Positions 45,890 through 55,473 are shown, counted from the stretch's first letter. The stretch: 64,000 bases of DNA from Alistipes sp. (GCA_017505725.1 JAFVOR010000083.1:47529-111528), one strand, 5' to 3'. The notes: generated by a model not told the origin, from the letters alone. Numbers and translations: made by a program.

Positions 45890-47992
45890 TTACTTAAGGC
45901 CCATTTGGTCAATGAGAGCCTTAGTCTGTGGCTTGTGACCGCGGAACTTGACATAGAGATCCATTGGATGCTCTTTGCCACCACCCTCGAGGAGTGCGCG
46001 GAAACGGGATGCAGCCTCTTGGTTGAAGATGCCCTTCTCGGTGAAGAGAGAGTAGCCATCGGCAGCGAGCACCTCGGCCCACTTGTAGCCATAGTAGCCT
46101 GCAGCATAACCACCAGAGAAGAGGTGACCGAAGGTTGGAGAGAGTGCAGTACCCTCAACTACAGGGAGTACCTGTGCAGGGGCCATAGCCTTAAGCTCGA
46201 ACTCCACGATGTCGCCCTCGTAAGGTGCAGTGAGAGTGTGCCAAGCCATATCGGTCATACCGAATGAGAGCTGGCGAACATTAGCGTAGGCTGCCAAGTA
46301 GTTCTTTGCAGCAATAATCTTCTCGATAAGCTCGGCAGGCATAGTCTCGCCTGTCTGGTAGTGCTTTGCCCAGAGGTCGAGATACTCCTTCTCGTAAGCC
46401 CAATTCTCCAAAATCTGCGAAGGGAGCTCCACGAAATCACGGAATACATTGGTACCATTCAACGAGCCGTGCTTACCCTTTGCCAACATACCGTGGCAAG
46501 CGTGACCAAACTCGTGAAGGAAGGTGGTGAACTCGTCGAAAGTGAGCAACGAAGGTGTGCTCTCGGTAGGCTTGGTGAAGTTCATCACGAGCGACACGAG
46601 TGGACGGACATCGCCCTCGGCACCACGGAACTCGGTCATCCAAGCACCTGCACGCTTCGAATCGCGTGGGAAGAAGTCGAGGTAGAGAATAGCCAAGTGG
46701 TTGCCATTTGCCTCCGAAACCTCATATACGGTGACATCCTCGTGGTACTTTGCAACGCCCTCAGCAGGCTTGAAAGTGAGACCATATAGCTTGTTGGCAA
46801 GCAAGAATACACCCTGCTTTGCATTCTCGAGCTCGAGGTAAGGCTTAACAGCCTCGTCGCTTACTGCATACTTCTCGTTCTTGTACTTCTCGCTATAGTA
46901 AGCCCAATCCCACGACTGGATATCGCCCTCGAAACCGAGCGACTTTGCGTAGGCGTTGAGTGTAGCGTAGTCCTTGTCGGCATACTCCTTGGTCTGCTCG
47001 AGCAACTCTGCAAGGAACGAATTTACGGTCTCGGTCTTTTCGGCCATACGGTTGTCGAGGACATAGTCTGCATAACGCTCGTAGCCGAGCAAGTTAGCAA
47101 TCTTGAGGCGCAAAGTGGTAATCTTGCGGATATTCTCGGTGTTGTCGAACTTACCACCGATAGCGCAGCAGCCACGAGCACGCGAGAGTTTCTCCTTCAG
47201 GTCGCGCTGCGACGAGTAGGTCACAAACGGAACATAGCTCGGAGCCTTCAAAGTTACGGTCCAACCCTTCTGTCCGCGAGCCTTTGCCTCCATAGCCAAG
47301 CCCTCCTTCACAAAATCTGGCAACTCGGCTACCTTCTTTGCATCGGTGATATTGAGCGAGAAGGCGTTATTTGCAGCAAGCGAGTTCTGACCGAACTGGA
47401 GTGTAAGCTGCGAGAGCTCCGACGAGTACTGACGATAGAGCTCCTTGTCTGCATCATTGAGGTTTGCACCGCTGCGAACAAAGCTCTTGTAGGTGTTCTC
47501 GAGGAGCTTCTTATCCTCCTTCGAGAGGCACCATCCCGGATTGTCGTAGACAGCCTTCACTCGTTTGAACAACTCCGGGTTGAGCGAGACATCGTTGCCG
47601 AGCTCGGTCAACTTTGGCTGAACGCGCATTGCGATAGCCTGCAACTCATCCGAGGTGTTGCACTGCAACATATTGAAGAATACCGACGAGATGCGATCGA
47701 GCAACTCTCCCTGCTTCTCGAGTGCAAGGATGGTGTTGTTGAACGAAGGTTTCGCCGGGTTGTTAACGATAGCGTCGACCTCGGCACGACTCACTGCGAT
47801 TGCAGTCTCGAAAGCAGGCTCGTAGTCCGAAATCGAAATCTTGTCGAATGGAGGTGTGGCGTGTGGAGTATCCCACTCCGCCAAGAGAGGGTTGGAGGTG
47901 TCAATCTCCGGCAACTGCGCTACGGGCATATCGTTGCCTGCGCACGCAACAAGAAGTGCTGATGCTGACATAGCCAAAATTAGTTTTTTCAT
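45890..47992 (-). CDS. M3 family metallopeptidase lipoprotein, second paralogue
   Basis: 700 residues from ATG 47992, which gives the lipoprotein signal MKKLILAMSASALLVAC (Cys17); a longer frame would overlap the upstream GH20 gene. HExGH at about 493-497 in 'FLHEFGHACHGMLA', followed by 'ELPSQILENWAYEKEYLDLW'. Dcp-like length and 'PLLAEWDTPHATPPFDKI' opening. Paralogous with the gene at 41457-43640 but clearly diverged, so substrate choice may differ. Last gene of a seven-gene minus-strand unit, 25 bases after GH20. Confidence 0.92.
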   Translation of the reverse strand: MKKLILAMSASALLVACAGNDMPVAQLPEIDTSNPLLAEWDTPHATPPFDKISISDYEPAFETAIAVSRAEVDAIVNNPAKPSFNNTILALEKQGELLDRISSVFFNMLQCNTSDELQAIAMRVQPKLTELGNDVSLNPELFKRVKAVYDNPGWCLSKEDKKLLENTYKSFVRSGANLNDADKELYRQYSSELSQLTLQFGQNSLAANNAFSLNITDAKKVAELPDFVKEGLAMEAKARGQKGWTVTLKAPSYVPFVTYSSQRDLKEKLSRARGCCAIGGKFDNTENIRKITTLRLKIANLLGYERYADYVLDNRMAEKTETVNSFLAELLEQTKEYADKDYATLNAYAKSLGFEGDIQSWDWAYYSEKYKNEKYAVSDEAVKPYLELENAKQGVFLLANKLYGLTFKPAEGVAKYHEDVTVYEVSEANGNHLAILYLDFFPRDSKRAGAWMTEFRGAEGDVRPLVSLVMNFTKPTESTPSLLTFDEFTTFLHEFGHACHGMLAKGKHGSLNGTNVFRDFVELPSQILENWAYEKEYLDLWAKHYQTGETMPAELIEKIIAAKNYLAAYANVRQLSFGMTDMAWHTLTAPYEGDIVEFELKAMAPAQVLPVVEGTALSPTFGHLFSGGYAAGYYGYKWAEVLAADGYSLFTEKGIFNQEAASRFRALLEGGGKEHPMDLYVKFRGHKPQTKALIDQMGLK

Positions 47993-48017
47993 AGATTTAT
48001 TATTTTTATTGGTTTCT

Positions 48018-49625
48018 TTACTCAATCTCATCTACGCCATCGAAGAAGTAGGTGGCATAGCGGATACCACACTTATCGTAGAGGCGACGGAGGTGCTCCA
48101 AACGGCGTGCGAAGTCGTCAAAGTTCTTCTCACCAATAGTCCAACCGGCCTCGGCAGTAGCTGCCAAACGAGGCAAGGTCTTGATCTGCACACGCTCGAA
48201 GTCGGCAATATACTCGGTCCAGAGGTTAGTCTGCACACCTCTGATACGACCATACTCCGATGGCTGCAAGCCCTCGAACGGATTCAGACTATATGCCTTG
48301 CGGAGTGTGAGGATTCGCTCCTTGAACATCAAGCCCTCCTTGTTGCTATATGGGCGCTTGGTCTGATAGTAGTCGATGTAGCAGAAATATTTTGGAGAGA
48401 GAATCACATCGTTGCCGAGCGATATAGCCTTTGCGCGATTGCGGTCGTTCCACAACATAATGGTAGCACTCTTGTTGATGCCGCCATAGATAATCTCATC
48501 CCAGCCAATCATCTTGCGGTTGTGCTTTGCAAGCATCTTCTCGACACGGTGCATAAAGTAGCTCTGAAGCTCATCCTCATTCTTGAGTCCCTCCTCCTGG
48601 ATGCGCTTCTGGCAGTGCGGGCACTCCTTCCAGCGAGCGCGAGGGCACTCGTCGCCACCGAGGTGGATATACTTCGATGGGAAGAGCGAGAATACCTCAT
48701 CGAGAACACCCTCGACAAACTCGAAGGTTGACTCCTTGCCTACGCAGAGGACATCCTTGCTGATGCCCCAACGGGTGCGAACCTCAAACTTCTCGTCACG
48801 GCAACCGAGGTGTGGATACGATGCCAAAGTTGCCACCATATGACCAGGCATATCAATCTCCGGTATCACCTCGATGTAACGCTCTGCTGCATACTTTACG
48901 ATGTCCTTGATCTCCTCCTGTGTGTAGTAACCACCGTGAGGTGTACCGTCATAGGTATTCGATATGCTGTTACGACCAATGATGGTCTCCTTACGCTTGG
49001 AGCCCACCTTAACGAGGTTCGGATACTTCTTGATCTCGACACGCCATCCCTGATCGTCGGTCAAGTGCCAATGGAATACATTCATCTTGTGGATGGCGGC
49101 AATGTCGATAAAACGCTTAACCTCGGCTACGGTGAAGAAGTGGCGAGCCACATCGAGCATCACACCGCGATGGCCAACAAGCGGCTTGTCCTTAATCTCC
49201 ACACCTGCGAGCTTTATACCCTTCTTGACAACCTCGCCGGCCGAAATAAGCTGACGAAGGCTCTGCAAGCCATAGAATACTGCAGCAGGAGTTCCACCAA
49301 CAATCTGCACGCCCTTCGACGAGATGGTCAAGGTGTACTCCTCCTTCGAAAGCGACTTATCAAGCGAGAGCACGATACCGCCCTTCTCGTTCTGCTCTAC
49401 GGCAAGTGTAGCGCCCAAATCCTTGGCTACATACTCTGCGAAGAGCTCTGCCGAGCGCACCAATGCTGCATCGGTAACAGCCACAACGCTCTTTGGCGAG
49501 ATGGTGTAAGAGCCCTTTGCGGAGTTAGCCTCCATAGGGCGAGGAATAATCACGGTCTGCACGCTCTCGGCATATACAACAGCAAATGTCAAAAGTGCTG
49601 CAACAAGGGTTAAAATCTTCTTCAT
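48018..49625 (-). CDS. Beta-N-acetylhexosaminidase (glycoside hydrolase family 20)
   Basis: Removes terminal GlcNAc/GalNAc from glycoconjugates. 535 residues with a cleavable signal peptide (about 1-19), the N-terminal GH20b-like domain (about 20-150) and the TIM-barrel: 'GHRGVMLDVARHFFTVAEV', 'MNVFHWHLTDDQGWRVEI', 'IPEIDMPGHMVATLASYP', and the catalytic Asp-Glu pair at about 325-326 in 'YIHLGGDECPRARWKE', then 'TIMLWNDR'. In Bacteroidales such enzymes trim mucin O-glycans or chitin fragments. Fourteen bases after the YhcH-family gene. Confidence 0.95.
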   Translation of the reverse strand: MKKILTLVAALLTFAVVYAESVQTVIIPRPMEANSAKGSYTISPKSVVAVTDAALVRSAELFAEYVAKDLGATLAVEQNEKGGIVLSLDKSLSKEEYTLTISSKGVQIVGGTPAAVFYGLQSLRQLISAGEVVKKGIKLAGVEIKDKPLVGHRGVMLDVARHFFTVAEVKRFIDIAAIHKMNVFHWHLTDDQGWRVEIKKYPNLVKVGSKRKETIIGRNSISNTYDGTPHGGYYTQEEIKDIVKYAAERYIEVIPEIDMPGHMVATLASYPHLGCRDEKFEVRTRWGISKDVLCVGKESTFEFVEGVLDEVFSLFPSKYIHLGGDECPRARWKECPHCQKRIQEEGLKNEDELQSYFMHRVEKMLAKHNRKMIGWDEIIYGGINKSATIMLWNDRNRAKAISLGNDVILSPKYFCYIDYYQTKRPYSNKEGLMFKERILTLRKAYSLNPFEGLQPSEYGRIRGVQTNLWTEYIADFERVQIKTLPRLAATAEAGWTIGEKNFDDFARRLEHLRRLYDKCGIRYATYFFDGVDEIE

Positions 49626-49639
49626 ATTAAGTGGTTGTT

Positions 49640-50089
49640 TTAGTTAATAAGCAACTTGAAAATCAACTTTCGCACCTTACCCTCACCAAGCATTGGTGCA
49701 TGGGCATCCTTCGGGAAGAATATGGCAAACTGACGCTCGTTAAGCGTAAAGAATGTCTGCGGTGCATCGGTGAAGAACTGCACATCACGCTCGCGGTTGA
49801 ACTCCTCGCGTGGGGAGTGGCAGTCGCAACGCTCCGACCATCCGTACTCCTCGTCGGCACCCACCATAATCTGGATATCGAGGTAGCGGTCGTGCACCTC
49901 AAGTGCCGCCTCGTGGCGAGGTTTCAGGTCGACATCCATAACATTCACAAAGAGGTTGTCGCCATCGATATCGTGGCGACCCGCCTCGAGCTGAGCAACA
50001 TCGGTCGATGCAAGCCAGTCGAAGGCCTCCTTGATGCGTGGCGAGAGCAAGTAGTACTGCTCGGCACTCTTTATCGAGTCTATAATCAT
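49640..50089 (-). CDS. YhcH/YjgK/YiaL family protein
   Basis: 149 residues of the DUF386 beta-sandwich family. Conserved motifs 'GRHDIDGDNLFVNVMDVDL' (about 36-54), 'LEVHDRYLDIQIMVGADEE' (about 63-81) and the C-terminal 'FAIFFPKDAHAPML' (about 120-133) that hold the presumed metal site. E. coli relatives include NanQ (YhcH), which opens or anomerises N-acetylneuraminate. Placement next to a hexosaminidase suggests handling of a sugar released from glycans, perhaps sialic acid; no nanA/nanE genes are present to confirm that. Confidence 0.85.
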   Translation of the reverse strand: MIIDSIKSAEQYYLLSPRIKEAFDWLASTDVAQLEAGRHDIDGDNLFVNVMDVDLKPRHEAALEVHDRYLDIQIMVGADEEYGWSERCDCHSPREEFNRERDVQFFTDAPQTFFTLNERQFAIFFPKDAHAPMLGEGKVRKLIFKLLIN

Positions 50090-50091
50090 AC

Positions 50092-51213
50092 CTATTTATT
50101 ATTTGTATTGAACTTCAATCGTGTTATCACAGGGAAGTGGTCCGACAACTCCACCCCATTATCTACCTCATAGGATACCACCTCGATGGATGGCGAGAGG
50201 AGTATGTTGTCGATACGCAGCAGCTTGTAGCGAGTGTTGTAGGTGTAGGCAAAGCCATCCGCCATCTTCGAGAAGCTATCATCGAGCCCCTTCGAGATGG
50301 TGTGGTAGGTGTAGGAGAGTGGCACATCGTTGAAATCGCCACAGACAATCACCCTGTAGGGCGACTTTGCAAGGAAGTCGGCAACACTCTTGGCCTGCAA
50401 AGCTCGTTTGCGATTATTCTCGACCAGACGCGACACAATGCTACGCAACTTAGACTCTCGCTCCTTGTCGACAAGATATTTGTGCGACTCGAGGAAGCGG
50501 GTATCCTCCACCTTGATGGCGGTGGATTGGAGGTGAATATTCACCACTCGTATCGTATCGTTCTTGATACGAAGGTCTGCCCAAAGGCCATTCATCAGAT
50601 GCAGTCCCTCAATCTCGCCCGAACGCAGAATCTTATACTTCGACAATATCTGATTCGGCGAATAGGGGTATTTGCCATTCGTGCTATTGTAGCGCTCGGT
50701 GAGGGCACTCCAATGTTCGGTATTGGTCGATATCTCCTGCAAGCAGAGGATATCGGGCTTGTGCAACAAGAGATAGTCGAGCAGAGCACTCTTGCGTCCC
50801 TCGCAGACATTGTAGCTCATCACCTTCGTGAAGCGCGACTCCTTGTAGGTGACATCGTACTTGCGATCGACCTCAAGCTTATAGTACTTCGAGATGTAGA
50901 ACGCACCCACACAGACCATAAGTAACATTGTAATCGTGAAGTACCAGCGACCTCGCACCACCCAATAGAACATTGTCACAACATCGAGCAGATAGATGAT
51001 TGGAGCACCCAACGCCACCACCGACAAGAATCCACTCTTCTCGGGCGAAACATATTGGCAGACGATGGCGGTAATGGTGAAAAAGAGCAACACCACCATC
51101 AGCACAGTCATAGTAGCATCGAGCAGCAACTTCACCAAATCCTTGGTGCTGAATCGTGTGCCGCCACGCCTGCGCTTCTTGCGACTTATATCATTTGAGT
51201 AGTAGTCTGCCAT
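50092..51213 (-). CDS. Membrane-anchored endonuclease/exonuclease/phosphatase family protein
   Basis: 373 residues. An N-terminal basic stretch (KKRRRGG) leads to three membrane segments (about 30-55, 62-85 and 92-108), then the EEP domain: 'SRFTKVMSYNVCEGR' (about 126-140), 'DILCLQEIS' (metal-binding Glu), 'VNIHLQS', 'VIVCGDFNDVP' (about 278-288) and 'DHFPVITRL' at the end. Such proteins hydrolyse phosphodiesters of nucleic acids, phospholipids or inositol phosphates; with membrane anchors a lipid or periplasmic substrate is plausible. Three bases from the rhomboid gene and two from the YhcH gene. Confidence 0.88.
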   Translation of the reverse strand: MADYYSNDISRKKRRRGGTRFSTKDLVKLLLDATMTVLMVVLLFFTITAIVCQYVSPEKSGFLSVVALGAPIIYLLDVVTMFYWVVRGRWYFTITMLLMVCVGAFYISKYYKLEVDRKYDVTYKESRFTKVMSYNVCEGRKSALLDYLLLHKPDILCLQEISTNTEHWSALTERYNSTNGKYPYSPNQILSKYKILRSGEIEGLHLMNGLWADLRIKNDTIRVVNIHLQSTAIKVEDTRFLESHKYLVDKERESKLRSIVSRLVENNRKRALQAKSVADFLAKSPYRVIVCGDFNDVPLSYTYHTISKGLDDSFSKMADGFAYTYNTRYKLLRIDNILLSPSIEVVSYEVDNGVELSDHFPVITRLKFNTNNK

Positions 51214-51216
51214 AGT

Positions 51217-51834
51217 CTAAAAGAATATCTTGCGTTGTTTGCGCCACCATAGCAACAGAGCCAAGCCCCAGAGCATACCTCCCACGTGGGCAAAGTGCGC
51301 TATACCTGTCTCGACGCCCGACCAGCCGAGTGCAATCTCGAGCACCGCATAGCCCACCACAAACCACTTCGCCTTGATTGGAAATGGGAACGGAATGATG
51401 TAAATCTGGTTGTTAGGATGCATCAGGCCAAAGGCGAGCAAGAGGCCGAACACCGCACCCGAAGCACCCACTAGTACCAAGTTCTCGCCAAGGAGCGACG
51501 CAATGGCAATCTGGATGATGGCGGCACCAACGCCACACACCAGGTAGTAGGTGAGGAATCGCTGCGAGCCAAGCTCGTACTCCAGAGTGCGACCAAACAT
51601 CCACAACGCAAACATATTCGAGAAGAGGTGGTAGCCACTTCCGTGCAGGAACATATAGGTCACAAATTGGTAGCTATGGAACTGCGGAGCATAGGGGAGA
51701 TTGCTCCACCAGAGCTGGAGATACTCTCCGCAAAAGTGATTGACAGAGGGTATGAGCATCATCGCCAAGTAGATAACACAGTTGGCAATGAGCAGATTTT
51801 TCACCACAGGTGGTGTTTGAAGTCCCGGTATCAT
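51217..51834 (-). CDS. Rhomboid family intramembrane serine protease
   Basis: 205 residues with six membrane segments, the compact bacterial rhomboid form. Catalytic Ser about 125 in 'VLVGASGAVFGLLLAFG' (GxSG motif) and catalytic His about 183 in 'IAHFAHVGGMLWG'. 'YMFLHGSGYHLFSNMFALW' (about 61-79) is the conserved oxyanion-region helix start. It cleaves membrane-embedded segments of other proteins; the substrate is unknown. Lies directly between mutL and the EEP gene with gaps of three bases, an association without an obvious functional reason. Confidence 0.93.
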   Translation of the reverse strand: MIPGLQTPPVVKNLLIANCVIYLAMMLIPSVNHFCGEYLQLWWSNLPYAPQFHSYQFVTYMFLHGSGYHLFSNMFALWMFGRTLEYELGSQRFLTYYLVCGVGAAIIQIAIASLLGENLVLVGASGAVFGLLLAFGLMHPNNQIYIIPFPFPIKAKWFVVGYAVLEIALGWSGVETGIAHFAHVGGMLWGLALLLWWRKQRKIFF

Positions 51835-51837
51835 ATC

Positions 51838-53706
51838 TTATTCGAACATCTTTTTAATATCGTTTAATGAGAGTGGCGCAACAATTCGCTTGCCCGCAGG
51901 GGTGTAGCTCTCGGCTGTAGCCAGGATATGCGTAACATAACGCTCGGCATCCTCCTGCGTGAACGAAGTCTTGCCCACCGCCTCGCTATGGGCCAACGAC
52001 TCTGCCAAGGCGTTGCGACGCAACTCAAGTGCCGACTGCGGCAACTTGAGACTCTGCAACATATCGTAGATGGCTCGGTCGAGCTGCTCGGTGTGGACAT
52101 CGGCAGGCAGACCAAAAACCTCGATGGTATTACCACCCTTTGTCTTGATATCGAAGCCCAGTGATGCGAAATCTACTGCATACTCCTCTATAAGGTCGTA
52201 CTCCTCCTCACTAAGCTCCAGCTCCTCCGGGAAGAGCAGCTGCTGCGAAACCGATTGACCGCTCACAAGCGACGATGCGTAGTGATCGTAGAGCATACGC
52301 TCACGCGCACGCACCAAGTCGACCACAACCATCTTGGTTGCAAACATTGCAACAGCATAGCGTCCGCAGCAGAGCGATATAGTCTGCGCAACCTCGCGAG
52401 TGGGCTCCTCGAAGGTGAGCGACTGCTCCTCGCTCTCGCCCGACACCAGATAGTCGAAGTCATCATCCGCACCATCAGCCGACGAGACAAAGTCGAAGTC
52501 GGAGCCCAAATCGAAGCCTGTCGCTACGCTTGGCATAGATGACCAGCCACCGCTCGGGGTTGTCGTCTTCTTCTCCTCCTCAACAGCATAACCCTCGGCA
52601 AATGGATTGTAGTTATCCTTGGTTGTAGCACGCGGCTCGGCATAGCTGACACCGCTTGTTGCTACGGGTATATCGACCAGATCCTCGGCCTCGAAATCGA
52701 TGAGAGGCATTGCACCATTCTTGGCAAGTGTCTCACGCACTGCGGCATTGATAATCTGCCATATAGCCTCGTTGTCGGCAAACTTGACCTCGGTCTTCTG
52801 GGCGTGGACATTCACATCTACGCGCTCGGCATCGACCTCGATATATAGGAAGAATGTTGGATACGCCCTATCCGAAATGAGCTTCTCGTAGGCCTTTGCC
52901 ACCGCCTTGTTCAGATATGGCGAGCGGAAGAAGCGACCATTGACGAACATATACTGCTCGCTCGAGTTGTTGCGCGAAGTCTCGGGGCGACCAACATAGC
53001 CCTTGACCTTGGCGATGGTAGTCTCGACATCGACCTCCAGAAGGTTGCGCCTTGTGGCGTTGCCCATAATGCCAACGATGCGCTCCACGAGCGACGACTC
53101 GGGAAGTATGTAGATAGGTGCGCCATTGTTCAAGAGTGTGCAGGAGACCTCGGGATGGCAGAGGGCCACTCGACGGAACTCGCGCTTGATATCGGTGGAG
53201 AGTGAGCTCTCCTTACTATTTATAAACTTGCGTCGCGCAGGCGTATTATAAAATAGGTTGCGTACCTGAAACTGCGAACCGACCTCGGCAGCCACAGGGG
53301 TCTGCGAGATAAACTCACCACCATTGATGATGGTCTTGGTACCCACCTCGCAATCGGCCTGACGGGTGATAAGCTCTACCTGCGACACCGCCGAGATGGA
53401 GGACAACGCCTCGCCACGGAAGCCAAAGGTGTGGAGCGCATAGATATCGTCCAACGACGATATCTTGCTTGTGGCGTGGCACTCGAAGGCCATACGGGCG
53501 TCGATGGGCGACATACCGCGACCATTGTCCACTATCTGCACAAGGTCACGACCACCATTGACATAGTTGACCGTAACCTCGGTAGCACCTGCATCGATGG
53601 CGTTCTCCATCATCTCCTTCACGACCGATGACGGTGACTCTACAACCTCGCCTGCCTTGATCTGGTTTGCTACAATTTCGGGTAGTAACTTAATGCAATC
53701 TGCCAA
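51838..53706 (-). CDS. mutL: DNA mismatch repair protein MutL
   Basis: 622 residues. The GHKL ATPase domain is complete: 'KEMMENAIDAGATEVTVN' (about 29-46), 'IVDNGRGMSP', 'TFGFRGEALSSISAVSQ' (about 91-107). The C-terminal domain aligns by eye with Bacteroidota MutL but the endonuclease metal motif DQHA-x2-E-x4-E is replaced by 'VDLVRARERMLYDHYAS', lacking Q and H, so nicking activity is unlikely. Start ATG is two bases after the upstream gene. MutL couples MutS to downstream repair; mutS is not in the window. Confidence 0.94.
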   Translation of the reverse strand: MADCIKLLPEIVANQIKAGEVVESPSSVVKEMMENAIDAGATEVTVNYVNGGRDLVQIVDNGRGMSPIDARMAFECHATSKISSLDDIYALHTFGFRGEALSSISAVSQVELITRQADCEVGTKTIINGGEFISQTPVAAEVGSQFQVRNLFYNTPARRKFINSKESSLSTDIKREFRRVALCHPEVSCTLLNNGAPIYILPESSLVERIVGIMGNATRRNLLEVDVETTIAKVKGYVGRPETSRNNSSEQYMFVNGRFFRSPYLNKAVAKAYEKLISDRAYPTFFLYIEVDAERVDVNVHAQKTEVKFADNEAIWQIINAAVRETLAKNGAMPLIDFEAEDLVDIPVATSGVSYAEPRATTKDNYNPFAEGYAVEEEKKTTTPSGGWSSMPSVATGFDLGSDFDFVSSADGADDDFDYLVSGESEEQSLTFEEPTREVAQTISLCCGRYAVAMFATKMVVVDLVRARERMLYDHYASSLVSGQSVSQQLLFPEELELSEEEYDLIEEYAVDFASLGFDIKTKGGNTIEVFGLPADVHTEQLDRAIYDMLQSLKLPQSALELRRNALAESLAHSEAVGKTSFTQEDAERYVTHILATAESYTPAGKRIVAPLSLNDIKKMFE

Positions 53707-53708
53707 CT

Positions 53709-54113
53709 CTACTCCTCCTTATAATCGTTTGGTACTATTGTAATTGGTGTGTATGGGTTGAACTCCTCGTACTCCTGCTGCTGACGCTCCTCAGGCGTGG
53801 TGCGTGCAGTATTGAAGCTCTCGACAATGCGAGGCACAAGCACATAGGCACCAAGAAGCAATATCGCCAACAACATCAGAAGCATCATCGACGGCATCTT
53901 GCCTCCGCGCTTGCCACCGTCGACTCGGGATGCACGACGGGCATCACGCTGTGTACGGATGTATTGGCCAGGCGTATACTCGCCATCATCCTGCGAAGAT
54001 GTGCCATACAACTCCCTGCGACGCTGCTCTCTACGCTCCTTCTCGGGGTCGTAGTAGCGTGGTGTGTAGCGAAACGCATTTGCGTGTCTCTTTACCGGTG
54101 TGAAGAGTCCCAT
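53709..54113 (-). CDS. Hypothetical single-pass membrane protein
   Basis: 134 residues. A long, very basic, Arg/Tyr-rich N-terminal part ('YYDPEKERREQRRRELYG') probably cytoplasmic, one membrane segment about 74-94 ('MPSMMLLMLLAILLLGAYVL') and an acidic tail ending 'IVPNDYKEE'. Homologous small proteins sit just before mutL in other Bacteroidales, as far as I recall; function unknown. Two bases from mutL, so it leads the seven-gene operon. Candidate promoter sequence near 54238-54245 (minus TACCTTCG) has one mismatch to consensus. Confidence 0.72.
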   Translation of the reverse strand: MGLFTPVKRHANAFRYTPRYYDPEKERREQRRRELYGTSSQDDGEYTPGQYIRTQRDARRASRVDGGKRGGKMPSMMLLMLLAILLLGAYVLVPRIVESFNTARTTPEERQQQEYEEFNPYTPITIVPNDYKEE

Positions 54114-54300
54114 AGACCAAATTAAAATTAAAAATTAAAAGTTAAAAATTGAGAATTAAAAAATCAACTCCTAATTCTTATCTCCTGGTTCCTATCTATT
54201 TGAGAACTATTTTTGAGCAGGTTTTCATTTTCGGAGCGAAGGTAATAGCGGGCCTATTTCCAAGCGACAAAAATGAAAAGATGCCAAAAAGAGCCTCAAA
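54114..54300. other. AT-rich spacer with short AAATT repeats
   Basis: 54120-54170 is a run of ATTAAAA/AAATTGAGAATT-type units like those at 37380-37400 and 18533-18564. The rest carries a possible weak minus-strand -7 box. No gene. Confidence 0.55.
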
Positions 54301-55473
54301 CTAACGGAAGAAGTTCTTCATTCGCTCGAATATATTCTGATTCTCGACCGACTCGGCCTCCTTGAAGTGAGGCTTCTCGGCAAGCTCCTTGACAAGTTTC
54401 TTCTCGTCGGAGCTGAGCGACGAAGGGATTGTGATGTCTACAACCACAAGTATATCACCCCTGCCATAGCCATTCACTGCAGGCAGACCCTTGCCACGCA
54501 AACGCAACACCTTGCCGGCGTGAGTTCCCGGAGCAATCTTGATCTTCGCCTTGCCCTCGATGGTCGGCACCTCGACCTCGCCACCAAGAATTGCAGTCAC
54601 AACGGTGATATTGAGGTTGTGGATGAGGTTGTTGCCATCGCGCACAAGTTCGGCATTACGCTCCTCCTCAATAACCACAATAAGGTCGCCATTGATACCG
54701 CCTCGGCTTGGGGCATTACCCTTGCCCTGAACGGTGAGAGCCATACCCTCAGCAACACCCGCAGGCACCTTAATCTCGATAACCTCCGAGTCACGCACAC
54801 AGCCCCTACCATCACACTTGTCGCACTTGGCTGTGATGATTCGGCCCTCTCCACCGCAATGTGGGCAGACCGACTGCGACTGCATACGACCAAAGAAGGT
54901 GTTCTGCACCGTTGTGATATAGCCCGAGCCATTACACTGCGAGCAGGTCGAGTACGACGACGAATCCTTCGCGCCGCTACCGCCACACTTGTCGCAGGCC
55001 ACATCCTTGGTAACCTTTATCTTCTTGGTTGCGCCGTTTGCAATCTCGGAGAGGGTGAGCTTGATGCGTACACGGATATCCGAGCCACGATTCACACCGC
55101 GACCACGACTACCGCCACCTCCGAAGCCGCCAAAGCCGCCGCGACCTCCGAAGATATCACCAAACTGCTCGAAAATATCCTCCATCGTGAAGCCTCCGCC
55201 TCCGAAGCCACCAAAACCTCCGAAGCCACCTGCTCCGCCCGCATCCGACATACCTGCGTGACCATATTGGTCGTAGCGGGCACGCTTATCGGGATTCGAC
55301 AAGACATCGTATGCCTCGGCTGCCTCCTTGAACTTCTCCTCGGCCTCCTTGTCACCCGGATTCTTATCGGGGTGATACTTGATGGCCGCCTTACGGTAGG
55401 CCTTCTTTATCTCATCGGCATTGGCGTTCTTCTCGACACCCAACACCTCGTAGTAATCTCTCTTCTCTGCCAT
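54301..55473 (-). CDS. dnaJ: Chaperone protein DnaJ
   Basis: Hsp40 co-chaperone stimulating DnaK. 390 residues: J domain with '[19 protein letters not shown]' (HPD about 33-35), Gly/Phe-rich linker (about 80-130), the zinc-binding region with [24 protein letters not shown] and CDKCDGRG (about 160-220), and the C-terminal substrate domain ending '[14 protein letters not shown]'. Full type-I architecture. Fifty-three bases after grpE, in the grpE-dnaJ order; dnaK is elsewhere. Useful contrast with the two J-less zinc-motif proteins at 38 kb. Confidence 0.97.
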   Translation of the reverse strand: MAEKRDYYEVLGVEKNANADEIKKAYRKAAIKYHPDKNPGDKEAEEKFKEAAEAYDVLSNPDKRARYDQYGHAGMSDAGGAGGFGGFGGFGGGGFTMEDIFEQFGDIFGGRGGFGGFGGGGSRGRGVNRGSDIRVRIKLTLSEIANGATKKIKVTKDVACDKCGGSGAKDSSSYSTCSQCNGSGYITTVQNTFFGRMQSQSVCPHCGGEGRIITAKCDKCDGRGCVRDSEVIEIKVPAGVAEGMALTVQGKGNAPSRGGINGDLIVVIEEERNAELVRDGNNLIHNLNITVVTAILGGEVEVPTIEGKAKIKIAPGTHAGKVLRLRGKGLPAVNGYGRGDILVVVDITIPSSLSSDEKKLVKELAEKPHFKEAESVENQNIFERMKNFFR

